DNA of 64,000 nt. Origin: Lutraria lutraria (Eukaryota; Mollusca; Bivalvia; Venerida; Mactridae). The stretch is from assembly GCA_964023205.1 (NCBI GenBank), contig OZ026848.1, positions 27,887,912-27,951,911 of the forward strand. Direction: 5' to 3'. The notes under the pieces are model-generated. The model did no database searches, had not been told where the DNA came from, and was given only the letters and a program-made list of their open reading frames with translations. The position numbers and the translations under genes were made by a program. Of this stretch, positions 12,493 to 24,217 are shown piece after piece. Every line of letters starts with the position of its first letter. The first letter of the stretch is position 1.

Positions 12493-13015
12493 CAGTTAAT
12501 ATCACAGTCAGTTTTTTAAAACTGCTACAATATTATGGATATGTATAATGTATATGTATAATGTGGTGCTGGAACGTGAAATCTTGAACAAATGATTGAG
12601 GGGAGAAAAATAAAAAGTCATTTTTATCAGACCTGACTGGATGTAAACACTTTTATTTGGGATACTTTGTGTCAGGAAAGTGGAAACCCTTGGAAAGAAG
12701 AAACATGCACACTCTGTAGTTCTAAGTCACTGTGTTCTCGAAGTTTGCGAACTTGATTCATCTTTTTGCTGTATCACGTAACAACGAGGATCCTGGTTTA
12801 TAAAGTAATGTACATGTATTCATCTTTTGAAAGTACTGAGAGCATTAGAGTGCATACACAATTTGATGTTTGTACACCACTTTGTCATCATTAACAATTA
12901 TAACGCGTGGAGCATGGGTGAGAATAGAATGAGATCAACATGACATCAAACATTGACATTCACACTATTTCAGGGTTGTTTTCAACATTACCGGCGATTA
13001 TTTGATATAACCAAC

Positions 13016-13325
13016 CCTTCCCAGTTAGCTGAGTGCTTTGAGCGTTGATCTACTGGTCAAGAGGTTGTGAGTTCGAACCCCGGGTGAGGCTCTCAGTGTC
13101 CGTGACAAGTTTGGCTGGAGATATAACATTAAATATGTTAAACCTTGTCCTCAACCTCTGAATTATAATATGTTGGGTAGCTTGGCAGCAGTTTGCAGAT
13201 AGAATGTGGTTAGTACTGGTTAAGACCTTAATGAAATTCAGGGAAGCTGGTTATGATGACTGTCCGCCACGATATATTACTGGAATATTGTTGAAAATGG
13301 CGTTAAAGCCGATGAAATAAATTAA
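13016..13325 (+). repeat. tRNA-derived SINE, near full length
   Basis: A box A (TTAGCTGAGTGC) and a strong B box (GAGTTCGAACCCCGG) lie within ~70 bp. A body of ~230 bp follows and ends in 'ggaatattgttgaaaatggc', 'gttaaagccgatgaaataaa'. That terminal wording is characteristic of a widespread molluscan SINE 3' domain. Non-autonomous; transcription would be by RNA polymerase III from the internal promoter. Confidence 0.7.
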
Positions 13326-14045
13326 TATAAACAGCTTTCCTTTGCTTGGTTCTCAGCAATTAGCCGCCTACGCGATATGACGCGATATGGTTGATCAGCG
13401 TTTGAAGACGAGTGACCGCTGACGGAATGCTCTCAGTCAAATCATCCGGTGCGCTCAGGATCCGAACACATTGACACGATATTCGTACACCTAATATTTC
13501 ATCAACTGAGCTCGAAAATGATCAAGCTTGTGTTGCTTTTGAACATATAACTTCATAAGAATATTCCATACCATATCACTAGGCGAGGTTGACATTATTT
13601 CACAAAACACGAGGCTAAGATATTTTACGACTGAACGGCCTCGATATTAAAACTCGGTCTTAATATGAGGGGATGGTCTCGTGGTCAAAATGAAATAAAG
13701 AGAAAACAATGACCACATCGATCCGTGTTGAGATTTAACACACTTCGTTACACGAGACATAATTATATTTTATATTTCATGTAATGAATTATGATACAGG
13801 TAGTACATGTATTGCAAAAAATCGTACATGGTTCATTGATATTTTTAGAAGCTAGATAAAAATGAGATAAGCTTCACGTGCAAGTCGAGTTTTTCTTCAA
13901 TTATAATGTCGCCTAAGCTTAGATTTGTTTAAATATATGTCAGAAAGTGTTAGGCGTTCATGACATACCCAACTTTCGCGGACATGCTGATTTAGAAAAT
14001 CGATAAAAAAATTACATTAAACAAAGAAGGGGATTTTCGCTATAA

Positions 14046-14239
14046 TAGTCATAACTTTTATTCTATTTAAAATACGAAATTTGTACTCATCACAAAAGTT
14101 TAATTAATCTTTTATCTTTCTAATGGTGTACTTTTTATTATTTTAAATTAATGCTTTCTTCGACCCTTTTGCGTTTGAAAAAGACACCTATCGATTCCCT
14201 CTATATTCATTGTAAAACGCGTAAAATTGGTAGATTTTT
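14046..14239 (+). repeat. direct repeat copy A flanking the 2.8-kb element
   Basis: Shares an ordered set of words with 17076-17270: 'cataactttt', 'aaatttgtact', 'cttcttcgacccttttg/tcttcttcgacccttttg' and a following A/T-rich 'ac...tat' segment. The copies are diverged and in the same orientation, one at each side of the 14240-17075 element. Confidence 0.5.
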
Positions 14240-14644
14240 CAGGGATGCTATATTACAGGGATACGCAACGGACGGAAACTGGCTGAAAAACAGTGCCTAG
14301 GGATATACACGAGAGAGCGCATGCGCACGCATTTACCGTTAATGTCGGTATCTAGCAGATAAAATATGGGTCAAATATTCTCTTCAATCGGCTTAAATAA
14401 ATGCTGTTTTTGCATAGAGTTTTTTATATATTGATCTTAAAGTGTTAAATATTTTACAGATGTTGTAATTTTGTTTCGAAATATTAGTGGTTCTAAAGAT
14501 TTTCAAGTTTTTGTGACCGTTCGAAAATAAAACTGACGTGATAATTTGACCGAAATGGTCGCACAATAGAAAATGTCAGTTTTTTACGACAGCTTTAGTA
14601 CATGAAGATATTCTTAATTTCACGATATTTTGCCGTGGTTGAAG

Positions 14645-15090
14645 TGTGACATACTTCTATATTGGCGGCATAACTATATTTTCATGTTTTATTATGTTAT
14701 AATACATGATTTCGCGATCGATTATGACCCAGTTTTTACAATTTACAAAATGGAGGCCTGATCTGACGAGGAAAATATTGTACTTTTTGCGACATCATTT
14801 GTTTGTGAATATATACTGTATATCAAAATTTTCTTCCATAGTTTGACACTTATACACGTCGATATTGGCGGCATGATAATATTTTCATGCTTACTTTTGT
14901 AAAAAAACACAATTTCGCGATTGATTATGACCCCAATTTTACGATTCAATTCAATGGCGGCCTGATCTGACGAGGAAAATATTTCACTTTTTGCAACACC
15001 ATTTGTATGTGAAGGTATACTAAACATGAAAATTTTCTTCCATATTTTGAGACTGACATACGTCTGTATAGACGGCATAACAATAATTTC
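14645..15090. repeat. tandem repeat, ~202-205-bp unit, about 2-3 copies
   Basis: The phrase 'attggcggcat' recurs at 14661, 14863 and, altered to 'atagacggcat', at 15068. The intervening text repeats in order: 'atttcgcgat', 'gattatgacc', 'ctgatctgacgagg', 'attttcttccata'. On the minus strand one frame stays open for 111 codons and translates the repeat twice (IFSSSDQA occurs twice). This is probably because the unit is close to a multiple of three, not because it is a gene. Confidence 0.7.
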
Positions 15091-16195
15091 AAGAATTATT
15101 TTGCTGCAGTACCTTATTTCGCTCTCGATAATGATCCATTTTTACCGGTGCATAGCAAAACGAAAATGCATCATATAAGCACTAAATTACATAGATTTTA
15201 GCGCAAACCAGAAACGGTGTAACCCGAATATATTATTTGGTATGCACATATTTTCACACCTATTATTCGAAATCGTCAATTCATAACAATGGCTGATTGA
15301 GAATGTGGCATGTGACAAACAATATGTACATCAATTCATACACGAAGCGTGTCGATCAACAGTTTAATTATACAGATTGAGTAAAGTCAAACAGTTTATT
15401 CATGACTCGTAGAACATTATGTACATACATAATATGAAAACATAGAATACGTGTATACATGCCTTTCCATACAGAAATATAAGATACAGATCAATTCTTT
15501 AAATATCTACTACATTTAGTCAAAGACTTGAAATAATGACGGTATATTACGTACATTATAATGCTAACAGAATTCCTTGCAGGTATTCTATATCTGTTTA
15601 TAATGAAGAGAGCAATGAAGAAACATTACTTTAATCTTATTCAATATTTATCTGGTAATGTACATCTTTAATGATGGGTTAGTTGTAAGGTCGACCAAAT
15701 TATGGTTTTATGCTAATCGCCACGAATATTTCACTGTGATCTCAGGTACTTGACTTGTTTTTGCTAAAATAATATCAGTTTTTCAACAATGATTAATTAC
15801 TGTCATGATCAATATGATGTGAATATGTTGGTTTAAATTATGACATTAAATAATATTGGTGGAACCCTGTTGTTTCCAATTAATGGTCACACACCGTGAC
15901 CTAATGCATTCAAATGACATATGCGCAGCTGTGAAAACAATGTAGATTTATGAAACATAGACTACCCCATACTGTTTTCCATCCGGATTTATTGATTGCT
16001 TCCTTGTAATCAGTAAAGATCGTCACCGAGATTATGATTATGACTATACGAGGGCATATCCTACGCCATTTTGGCGGAAAATTAAAAGTTACAGATTAAG
16101 TCTTTGGCTAATAAAATTGAAACGCTATAATAGAGACATACATTATGAAAAACAAGATAAAGTTATTCGAATCAAAATTACAAATAACAAACCTT

Positions 16196-16880
16196 TCACC
16201 ATAAAATGTATAACGTACGTACATTTCTTTCGCACAAAACATTCATGATAAATAGCATTTCTTTAAATAAAAGTTTAACCATGAACATTTCTTCTTCAGC
16301 TGATAAATTGAAAAAAGTTCCACGATACAAAATTAAATTTGGTCTTGAGTTGATAAATCGAACAAAACTTTCATGATATAAATATTTGTTATACAAATTT
16401 AATTTAATTAAAATGTTTAGCATTCGATCGTACATTTTTTCATAATATAAAGTTTCTTTCACGAATTTAAAGTCAAATTTTAGCATTCTATCGTATATTT
16501 GTTGTCATGATATAACTTTTCTTTCACAAGTTTATTCCGCGAAAATTTCACCTTCAGCTGATAATTTGATAACAAGTTTCACGATATAAAATTTAATTGT
16601 ACAAAACTTTCATAATGTAATATACTACACGTATTTCAATTTTTCATACATATTTTCATGATATAGTCGTTTCTTTTAAAAATTCAATTTATATAAAAAA
16701 AATAGCAGTGAAAATTAATTTCGTCTTGAGCCAGGTGTAGCATCACTGCTTGAGCTCATAAATCGAACAAAACTTTCATAATGTAAACATTTCTTTCCTA
16801 CAAAATTTGCATAATATAATAATTTCTTTCTCAAATTTAATTTAGAAAAATAAGTTGTGAAAATTAATAACAAACAAATA
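16196..16880. repeat. degenerate AT-rich short-period repeats
   Basis: Variants of 'aaaactttcat(g/a)atata', 'tttctttcac/tcaa' and 'acaaatttaattt' recur every few dozen bases. Minus-strand open frames of 96 and 66 codons here translate this low-complexity DNA and are not considered genes. Confidence 0.55.
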
Positions 16881-17075
16881 AAAACTACGAGGAACTTGAG
16901 TCGATCATAGACCACTAATGTTACTTTTTGTCAATTATCGATTCTTTGTGTCATTTTTATGGTAATTTCGGTAGTTTTGATACCTTTGCTTTCATTAACT
17001 AGCCTAGGCACTGATAATCTATACTTGATCAGTGGATGATAAGCGGTTGCACATCCCTGTAATATAGCATCCCTG

Positions 17076-17270
17076 GATTTTTCAATGAAAATGTGATGTT
17101 TTCAGCATCATAACTTTTTGGGGGGAAATGTGATCAAATTTGTACTAATTGCATTCGTTTTGAAAATTTAATTTCATTCACCATGTAAAATATGAAAACA
17201 ATCAAATAATATCTTCTTCGACCCTTTTGATGATTTTTAAAACTATCCCTTACATTTTTTTAAAGTTCAA
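17076..17270 (+). repeat. direct repeat copy B flanking the 2.8-kb element
   Basis: Partner of the copy at 14046-14239, with the same word order ('gatttttca', 'cataactttt', 'aaatttgtact', 'tcttcgacccttttg'). The element between may have inserted into a tandem pair, or the pair may be part of a larger composite element. Confidence 0.5.
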
Positions 17271-18255
17271 TTCGTCAATCGTTCGGCAAATCTCGGACAT
17301 TTACGTACGTTTACGGAAACAACGTGTATTTGGCGATGATCATATCTGCTGATTAGGTACCCATATATATACAGCCACAGCATGATGTATTATACAGGGT
17401 TATAAAAATTAGACGCGTTGAATCAAGTTTTAGGATAATTGAGGTTGAAGACTAAAACATATTACAACATGGATGAAAATATTAGAATCTGTGAAATATT
17501 TTACTTTACTTCCGTATAAATATTTATAACCCAATTTGTTGATATTATATAAAAAAAAAAGATCATGGTTTTCATAATTGTTAAAGCCCCATTAGCTTTT
17601 TGGATGTTAAAATTGAAGTAGGTCTTATTTTACCTAGATAAATGTGAAAATGAATTTTACTTGCAATAAAAACGTTCCAATTTTTTTTTATCACAAAGTG
17701 CATAATTATTATAGAAATACAGCACAGTATTTTTTAACCATGTTGCAAAAAAATAAGAAAAAGCATCTGAAAACTATTTTATGAGATATACCTAATGGAA
17801 GGTATTATGTAAATATTGTTACAGATCAAGTAATATATATTTCTTATATTTTACTATCATTTCATCTATTGCTCTAATAGGCCTTAAATAGACGATGATA
17901 TTTCATTAAATGAAATTTATTATTAATACATTTTTGATAATATAAGTATATGCTTAATATATCATTTTGGCATACGTCCACATGTCACTTATAAAAACAT
18001 ATCATAAAATAATATAGATTAACTACTTTGTATATTTATTTTTTTCAATGATGTGTAAACAAAGGACGGATAATAAATTCATATTTTTGAGATCCCTTTA
18101 TATGGTTGCTAACTTTACCTGATTATTGATTTTTATACGCATCTCACATTATTTACAAAAAATTGGGCACGTCGAGTTATATTTGTTGGATATCATTTCA
18201 ATTAAGACGGATGGAAATTTCCATACAATTGCAGAAATTGATTGTACTGTTTATA

Positions 18256-20730
18256 CAGGGCCCGTATTCACAAACTAACTAAGATGAAACATTATCTAAG
18301 AATGTCTAAATTATCTTAGTTTTCGCCAAGTTTTGCTATCTTTGCAAGATTTTTCTTAACTTTCGTCTTAGAGTGAAAAAATGCTTAGATCGACGATTTT
18401 TTATCTTAAAAGTTAAGTCAAGGTACGAGGTGTCTTAACTTTAAGAAATTTACTTAGATAAAAACAAAACGAATATGGATGCTACGTCGAACTAATTATT
18501 TTTCTATATCTATGAAAAATACGGATACTTATTGGCTAATTTCATGGACTGTGAGCTTTTTAACACCGTAGTTTTCTGTTGTTAAAAATGCGTAACTCTT
18601 GCTGGTATACCAGAGAGTATTTGTGGGTTGGGCTATGTAAACAGGTTCCAACATGTCTTACAGAAAAATGCAGTATCAATACATTTGTTGTTGACATCAA
18701 ACATGATATTGCTGATCGACTCAACATGCAGCAATTTATAAGAATTGATATAATCATTTTCATTCATTGTTTTTCTAACAATTTGTTTAAAAATAATAAA
18801 ATAATGCATAAACTCATTATTTTACTACAATTCATTGAAAGTATGTTTTACCATTGCTTATTAATCATTAATCTTTACAAAATTATAGTTACCTAAAATT
18901 ACATCATTTAAGATATTTCACTTGTATTTGTACATGTATAAAATATGAAGACATTATATGAATTGAAATGATGTACTTTGTATTCACAGATTCTTTTGAG
19001 GACTTCGTGTACCGTTTATGATGACATTAATTAATTTAAGACATAGACAGTTCATGATATGGATTCAACTACTGTTTTGCAGTATCAATTTTTATATGAA
19101 CAAGAAATTAAGAGACAACTGTTAATCTTAAATCTTTATTACCTTGTATACATTTTGTTCTGAATGCACACATTGTGATAAAGTTTGTACCAGCTGTCCT
19201 GCAAGTACTACATTGTGACTTTTAGTATGTCATGAATTAAAACTTATGTATTCTTTTGTGTAGATTGTTGAATAGAAAATAATGCAGGTATAAGCTATGT
19301 TGAAACTACTAGTAAACATGCAATTGTATCCTTGACAATAAGAATTCAATGGGGTAAATGATATCAGTAATGTTTATAAACTGCTTTTGTATGAACTTAC
19401 ATAAATATTGCACAACTGAAACGGATGTTTTTTGTTATTAATCATTAATGTTCAGTTTTAGATGACCTGAGCCTCTGTTGTTGTAAGTAAGCACACGCTG
19501 TCAAAATTCTCATGTGAGTAATGCTATGATAAGCAGAAATATACCACCAGACAGACAGTAAATAAAATATATACATGTATACATAGTTCATAATAAGAGT
19601 CAATCGAAAACATGAGAGATCAATGCTACTTGAATTGCATTTGAATGTATTATCATCTTAATTTAACACCTCAGAATAGAAATTAAATAGGTAGTTGTTA
19701 AAGTGGAAGATATGTGCAGATTTGAAACACTATTACTGGTAAATTGTGATTGGAAATATTGTTTTAAGCAATATATTGCAAATCTGAGTGGTACTGATAT
19801 AATTATGAAGGTTGTGACTCATTAAAAAATCAAATGATCACCTAAAATAGAATTCTTTGATGAAATTGATGGTAATCATAGCTGTAATAGTGTAACTGAC
19901 TTACTGCTTGAATGTAACATTATCAGTAGTCACAAAAACATTTCTGATGGTTTAGAACCACAGCAAACTTTCTATTCTGACGATTTTGAAGATAGGCACA
20001 AGTCAAGTTAGATAATTAGTATGTGTCCCCTCGTACATATTGAATACACAACTAAGAACTTAATGTGTACAATATTGAAATTGAATGTGGAGTCATCGTA
20101 AAACCGTATTCTTGCTGTACAACATAAAGACTTGTAACTTAAATTTACACAATTTGCGTTTACAACGTATACATGTACAATATAACAAAATTCGTTTTTC
20201 TTTTACGATTTGTTGCCTCAGTTCTGACGCCTATTGTTGCGTATTTGTATTTTTGATACTTCTGTTGCTTAAACTTAACCGAATTACTGCATACTTCATA
20301 AAATGTCAAAAACATTAATTTGACTGTTCACAATACCGCCAACGGATTTTTAATTGATATATCAGTGACCCTGTTTATAAGGAACCTGTTTGTATTCTGC
20401 AAATATGACTAACAATTATATTTGTGTCATCCGTGCAATTTTGTGGCTGAAAAAGTACCAAACGTAAAAAGTATGATAGGTTTAACTCATCGCCAATTTA
20501 AACGCAGGCGTAAGTTATGACGTGTGGGAATTCCGTGGAAACCCCCCTGACAACGGTAAATTTTCAAAATTAAGATTTTTTCAAACTAAGAATAATTTCG
20601 TCTTAGTTTACGCTTAGAATAAATCTAAGATGAAAACTAAGAAATTTCTTATGTCTTAGTCTGAATCTTAGACAAAGGAAATTCTTAACTCGGATAACTA
20701 AGAACGTTCAGGTCTATTATTCAATCGTAT
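18256..20730. mobile_element. possible element bounded by TCTTAG/CTAAGA-rich blocks
   Basis: A left block (18256-18470) starts 'gggcccgtattcacaaac', a wording that often opens mollusc repeats, and is dense in CTAAGA/TCTTAG words. A right block (20560-20730) is dense in the same words. They could be degenerate long inverted termini or two separate copies. A 105-codon + strand frame inside (18579-18896) shows no recognised domain. Boundaries and unity are uncertain. Confidence 0.3.
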
Positions 20731-21288
20731 TTTTTCTATTTTGTGATGGAAATAGATATCTGCAACAGTTTTTGAAGGATATAATGGATTTGGAAGTAAT
20801 TTCATTTATAATCATTGACCTACAAGACGTGTGACATAGTGCAAAATTTCTGGTTACTCGATCGACCCTAATTAATTTTATCCCGCGACCCTAGACATTT
20901 TCATGATTTTATCCGTTGAATGGAAAATCCTCTTTCTCCTGTTTACTTTCCCATATGCTTCCAAAGCCAAATAAAGTCCATACCTACTAACCGACTTTTA
21001 ATAAGAAAAGAAAAACATTTTTTCACGCCTAAGTGTAATCATGATGATTTAATGTTAAATGTTTCAGTAGTGAAAATAAATGTATTGTAAGCTAATGTGT
21101 TAAGTTTATATGCAGAATAGAATCAAATTACTATTTGACTGTGCAAACAATAAAAAGATTATTACTAGGATTCTTGAATTTTGTCTTTTCATGATATTCG
21201 CATTTGCAAAATTGATTTTACTGGTGAAACAAATTTAATTAATGTCAATATCATAAGTTTCTGTCCATTTTAACGACGTACATATCAG

Positions 21289-21526
21289 AGATCCAAAAGT
21301 AATGTACATATATACATATATCGATTTTTGGATCAATTAAGATAACAGATTTTATCTGTTACGCGTGACTGACTTTATTACTTTATGACCCCTAATAAAG
21401 TCAGCATAACGCAAGCAAGGAGGGTAACAATAGGTAGACTGTATATAAACCCCTGAATTGTAGTTGTTTCCCTTGACAATTGATCAGATACTCGATAAGG
21501 CCATGTCCGCCAAAGTTGGACATGGT
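21289..21526. repeat. cluster of four short inverted repeats (hairpins)
   Basis: In order: GATCCAAAA...TTTTGGATC (about 21289-21333), AACAGAT..ATCTGTT (about 21345-21361), TGACTTTATTA...TAATAAAGTCA (about 21371-21404) and CCATGTCC...GGACATGG (about 21501-21525). Each arm pair is perfect. Function unknown; they may be remnants of miniature elements. Confidence 0.5.
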
Positions 21527-22479
21527 AGGTCTATGCGTATATATATGATGTGCGTATACTAATACATGTGTACATTTTTCTAAAAACTTACCAATAAGAG
21601 TGCTGGCAGCTAAACATAAATACATGTACATATACAAATGTATAACAATTTGAATTAATGTTGTATCCATTACATTATCAAATAAATGATATAAAATGGC
21701 GAAAGGATTCGAGTGTTTTCAGTTTTAAATATTATCTTCAACAAGAAAGACTAATCTTATTTCCCTGAAATTGATAAAATCAAGGTTACTTCCCTTGGTA
21801 AAATGAGACGTTAAAGGGAGACAACCGCGAAAAGATTAAATATGTTATTTTGTAACTGTCCATTTTTATCATGTACAGTTGTATAAAATTGCGTCGTCAA
21901 GGAAATATAATTGCAAAAAATAACACTTTTCATCAAGTAAAGGTACTACCTTGTCCGTACCTTTTCTCAAGGAAAAACGCTAACAGTTCTTTGAAGTACA
22001 CGTACGAATCAATATACCATCTGAAGCTCGATTTACATTATACCATCAACAAAACTGATGTCTACTTGTCTAGTAACCGATTCATTATTTCTAGTACTTA
22101 ATATCCAATTAATAAATTTCGATCATCAGCTCTCACGTTCAAAGGTAAAACAACCGACACATGTTGATAGAAATAGTCTTTGCTAATCATACAATAAAAA
22201 GCAGTAGTTACTGTATCCTATGTAATTGATGTAAGAGTTTGCCAGCCGTAACAATTAGGAATATAACGTACCTTATGTATAATGACTAATGTATTTGTTG
22301 GATGTTTTTTTCAGACTTGTGTTATTATCCGTGATTTCAAGATTAACTAAAATACTGAAAAAATGAGCCTGGGTTCTATGTGACACGTATATAGGTGTAA
22401 AACTCAGTTGTGGACAAATGGAACCTGGTTATTGTAGGATACATCTACACTGCGCAGTAAACACAATAAAAAGAAGTAG

Positions 22480-22565
22480 AACATAATACAACGAATCATA
22501 GTATATTAGAACACAATACAACGAATAATAGTATAGTCGAGTACAATACAACGAATATAGTATTC
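22480..22565 (+). repeat. 30-bp tandem repeat, about three copies
   Basis: 'aacataatacaacgaatcat', 'aacacaatacaacgaataat' and 'agtacaatacaacgaatata' start 30 bp apart (22480, 22510, 22540). A minisatellite-like array with no coding potential. Confidence 0.6.
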
Positions 22566-22569
22566 ATTC

Positions 22570-24014
22570 AGATTCAATACATGTGCTACTCAGCTAGGTG
22601 GAAATTAAGGTAACTTTGTGCCTCGCTGAATAATAGAATTACGAAACTGAAAGTGGAAGGGTCGCCTGCATCCAATAATAAAGTTAACTAGAAAATACGT
22701 ATTTGAATTTTAATGTGAAGTACCGGAAAAGAACTGAGCATTGATAACGGACGTCCGACTTATCAAAAATGTGCCTTAAATATGAATACATGTACACTAC
22801 TTCAATTTCCGCGGGGAATTCATATCAGAAATTTAAGTACATCGTCATTCTTGGTAATCACTACGCAATAAAAAACAAATTGTCGGATTTGATGAACTTT
22901 AAACGTGGAGCATAGCAACAGATTATCCAATATAGAATACAACATAACGGAACTGACGTAACGGAACGGAATCGAGTGGACGGAAAAGGCCGAGGCAGAC
23001 GTTGCAGAACATATTGGCACGGAATAATACATAAACATAAAATAAATGATTGCAACGAAGCAAATTAAACAGTAAATATAAGGTCATCCTCAAAAAAAAT
23101 TATTTCGTTTGCAGTAACGCTACTTACTCACCAAAAAGGCATCTATCCATTTTTTTGGCTTCTCGTGTAAAACAATATATATACATTTTGTATATAGCAT
23201 TCTGACATGTATTTTGGGTTGAATTTACAGATTAAATTCTAAAAAAAATATTCCCCACCTACCTATACCAACTGAGAATTATTTGAGTAGGTTTACCGCA
23301 AAGAATCATTTCTTTAAGGATGGCCTAACAGTGAAGAAATAACGATACAGATGTAGAAATTAGTAGCTTTTTAGTTGAGCTTAGTACAAACAGAACGGAT
23401 TCAGTGTGCCAGTATTTACATTAATACTTAATACATAGAAAACTCGTTTTCATTGATAATATCTTTGTAGCGAGTTATAAATGTTATAAGACCGACTAAT
23501 ATTCATATTGGTTTTAAACCTGGAGTGCTCTCTGTAGATATTACGTTAAGTCCAAATTTAGTCATACGTAGTCATTTTAAATATATAGATCTATTAGTGG
23601 GTTTTATTCAATAGTGTACAGTCATAAGTGAACTAATACAAACATGGGTGTTTTATTTTTATGTTTAGTATAGGATTGTAAATAAACCACGGAATGTGGT
23701 ATGCTGCGGTAATACAGTTGTATTTTCACCTGTATTAAGTGTAAGCTTGGTATATAGAAAGTTGATTCAATTATTTTTTCAAGGGGTAAACTGTTTAAAG
23801 AAATACAAGTTTAAGTCCTGGCTTTTAATTACAGATAGATACTTAAAGAAAATCATAGCTATTTATAAGTGTCATGGGAGATAAAAACGATTTCAAATGC
23901 CCAAATTTGACGGATTTAAGATTTGACAGGAAGTGTTACAGGCGGTTAGAGGATTTCACAAGAAAAGGGAGCAGAGCTTGGGAAAATCAAGAAGCGTTTT
24001 CATGTGATCGGAAT
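22570..24014 (+). promoter_or_regulatory. upstream region and 5' UTR of the integrin gene
   Basis: The AT-rich upstream region has no clear CpG island, and no transcription start or TATA box could be fixed. An in-frame stop lies at 23856-23858. An in-frame ATG at 23874 would add 47 mostly polar residues in front of the signal peptide, so 23874-24014 is read here as probable 5' leader. Confidence 0.35.
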
Positions 24015-24217
24015 ATGGATTTAAAATTAAATAAAATGTCTTCATCATTCCGACCCTTTTTTATGAGTTTGATTTTGATGTTTTTATTAACAAACGTGTG
24101 TGATGGATTTAATATTGACACGGTCAGCAAAAAAATATTCGATGGACCAAACCCGGGCAGTTATTACGGATATTCTATAGCCATGTTGGACGATGCAGAG
24201 AGAAGCGGTGACAAGTG
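24015..24217 (+). CDS. integrin alpha exon 1: signal peptide and start of blade 1
   Basis: Encodes MDLKLNKMSSSF.., a hydrophobic core MSLILMFLLT and a cleavage region near CDG|FNID, then YYGYSIAML of propeller blade 1. The ATG at 24015 has A at -3 and G at +4. ATGs at 24036 (also good for a signal peptide) and 23874 (longest frame) are alternatives. Donor TG|gtaggt, phase 2. Confidence 0.85.

Larger units (their letters stand above)
14240..17075. mobile_element. 2.8-kb non-autonomous DNA element with perfect 23-bp inverted termini
   Basis: The left terminus 14240-14262 (beginning CAGGGATGCTATATTACAGG) is the exact reverse complement of 17053-17075. Similarity continues weakly inward (GCAACSG). 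The heptamer GATTTTT abuts both outer edges (14233-14239 and 17076-17082), consistent with a target-site duplication. CAGGG...CCCTG ends suggest hAT affinity, though hAT duplications are usually 8 bp. No transposase-like frame was found inside. The interior holds tandem repeats (14645-15090) and degenerate AT-rich repeats (16196-16880). Confidence 0.65.

Noticed and set aside
13016..13095. Functional tRNA gene
   Set aside because: The tRNA-like head continues into a SINE body and typical mollusc SINE tail.
14743..15078. 111-codon minus-strand frame with internal peptide repeat
   Set aside because: Explained by the 202-205-bp tandem repeat staying in frame.
16196..16915. Minus-strand frames of 96 and 66 codons
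   Set aside because: Translate degenerate AT-rich repeats inside the 2.8-kb element.
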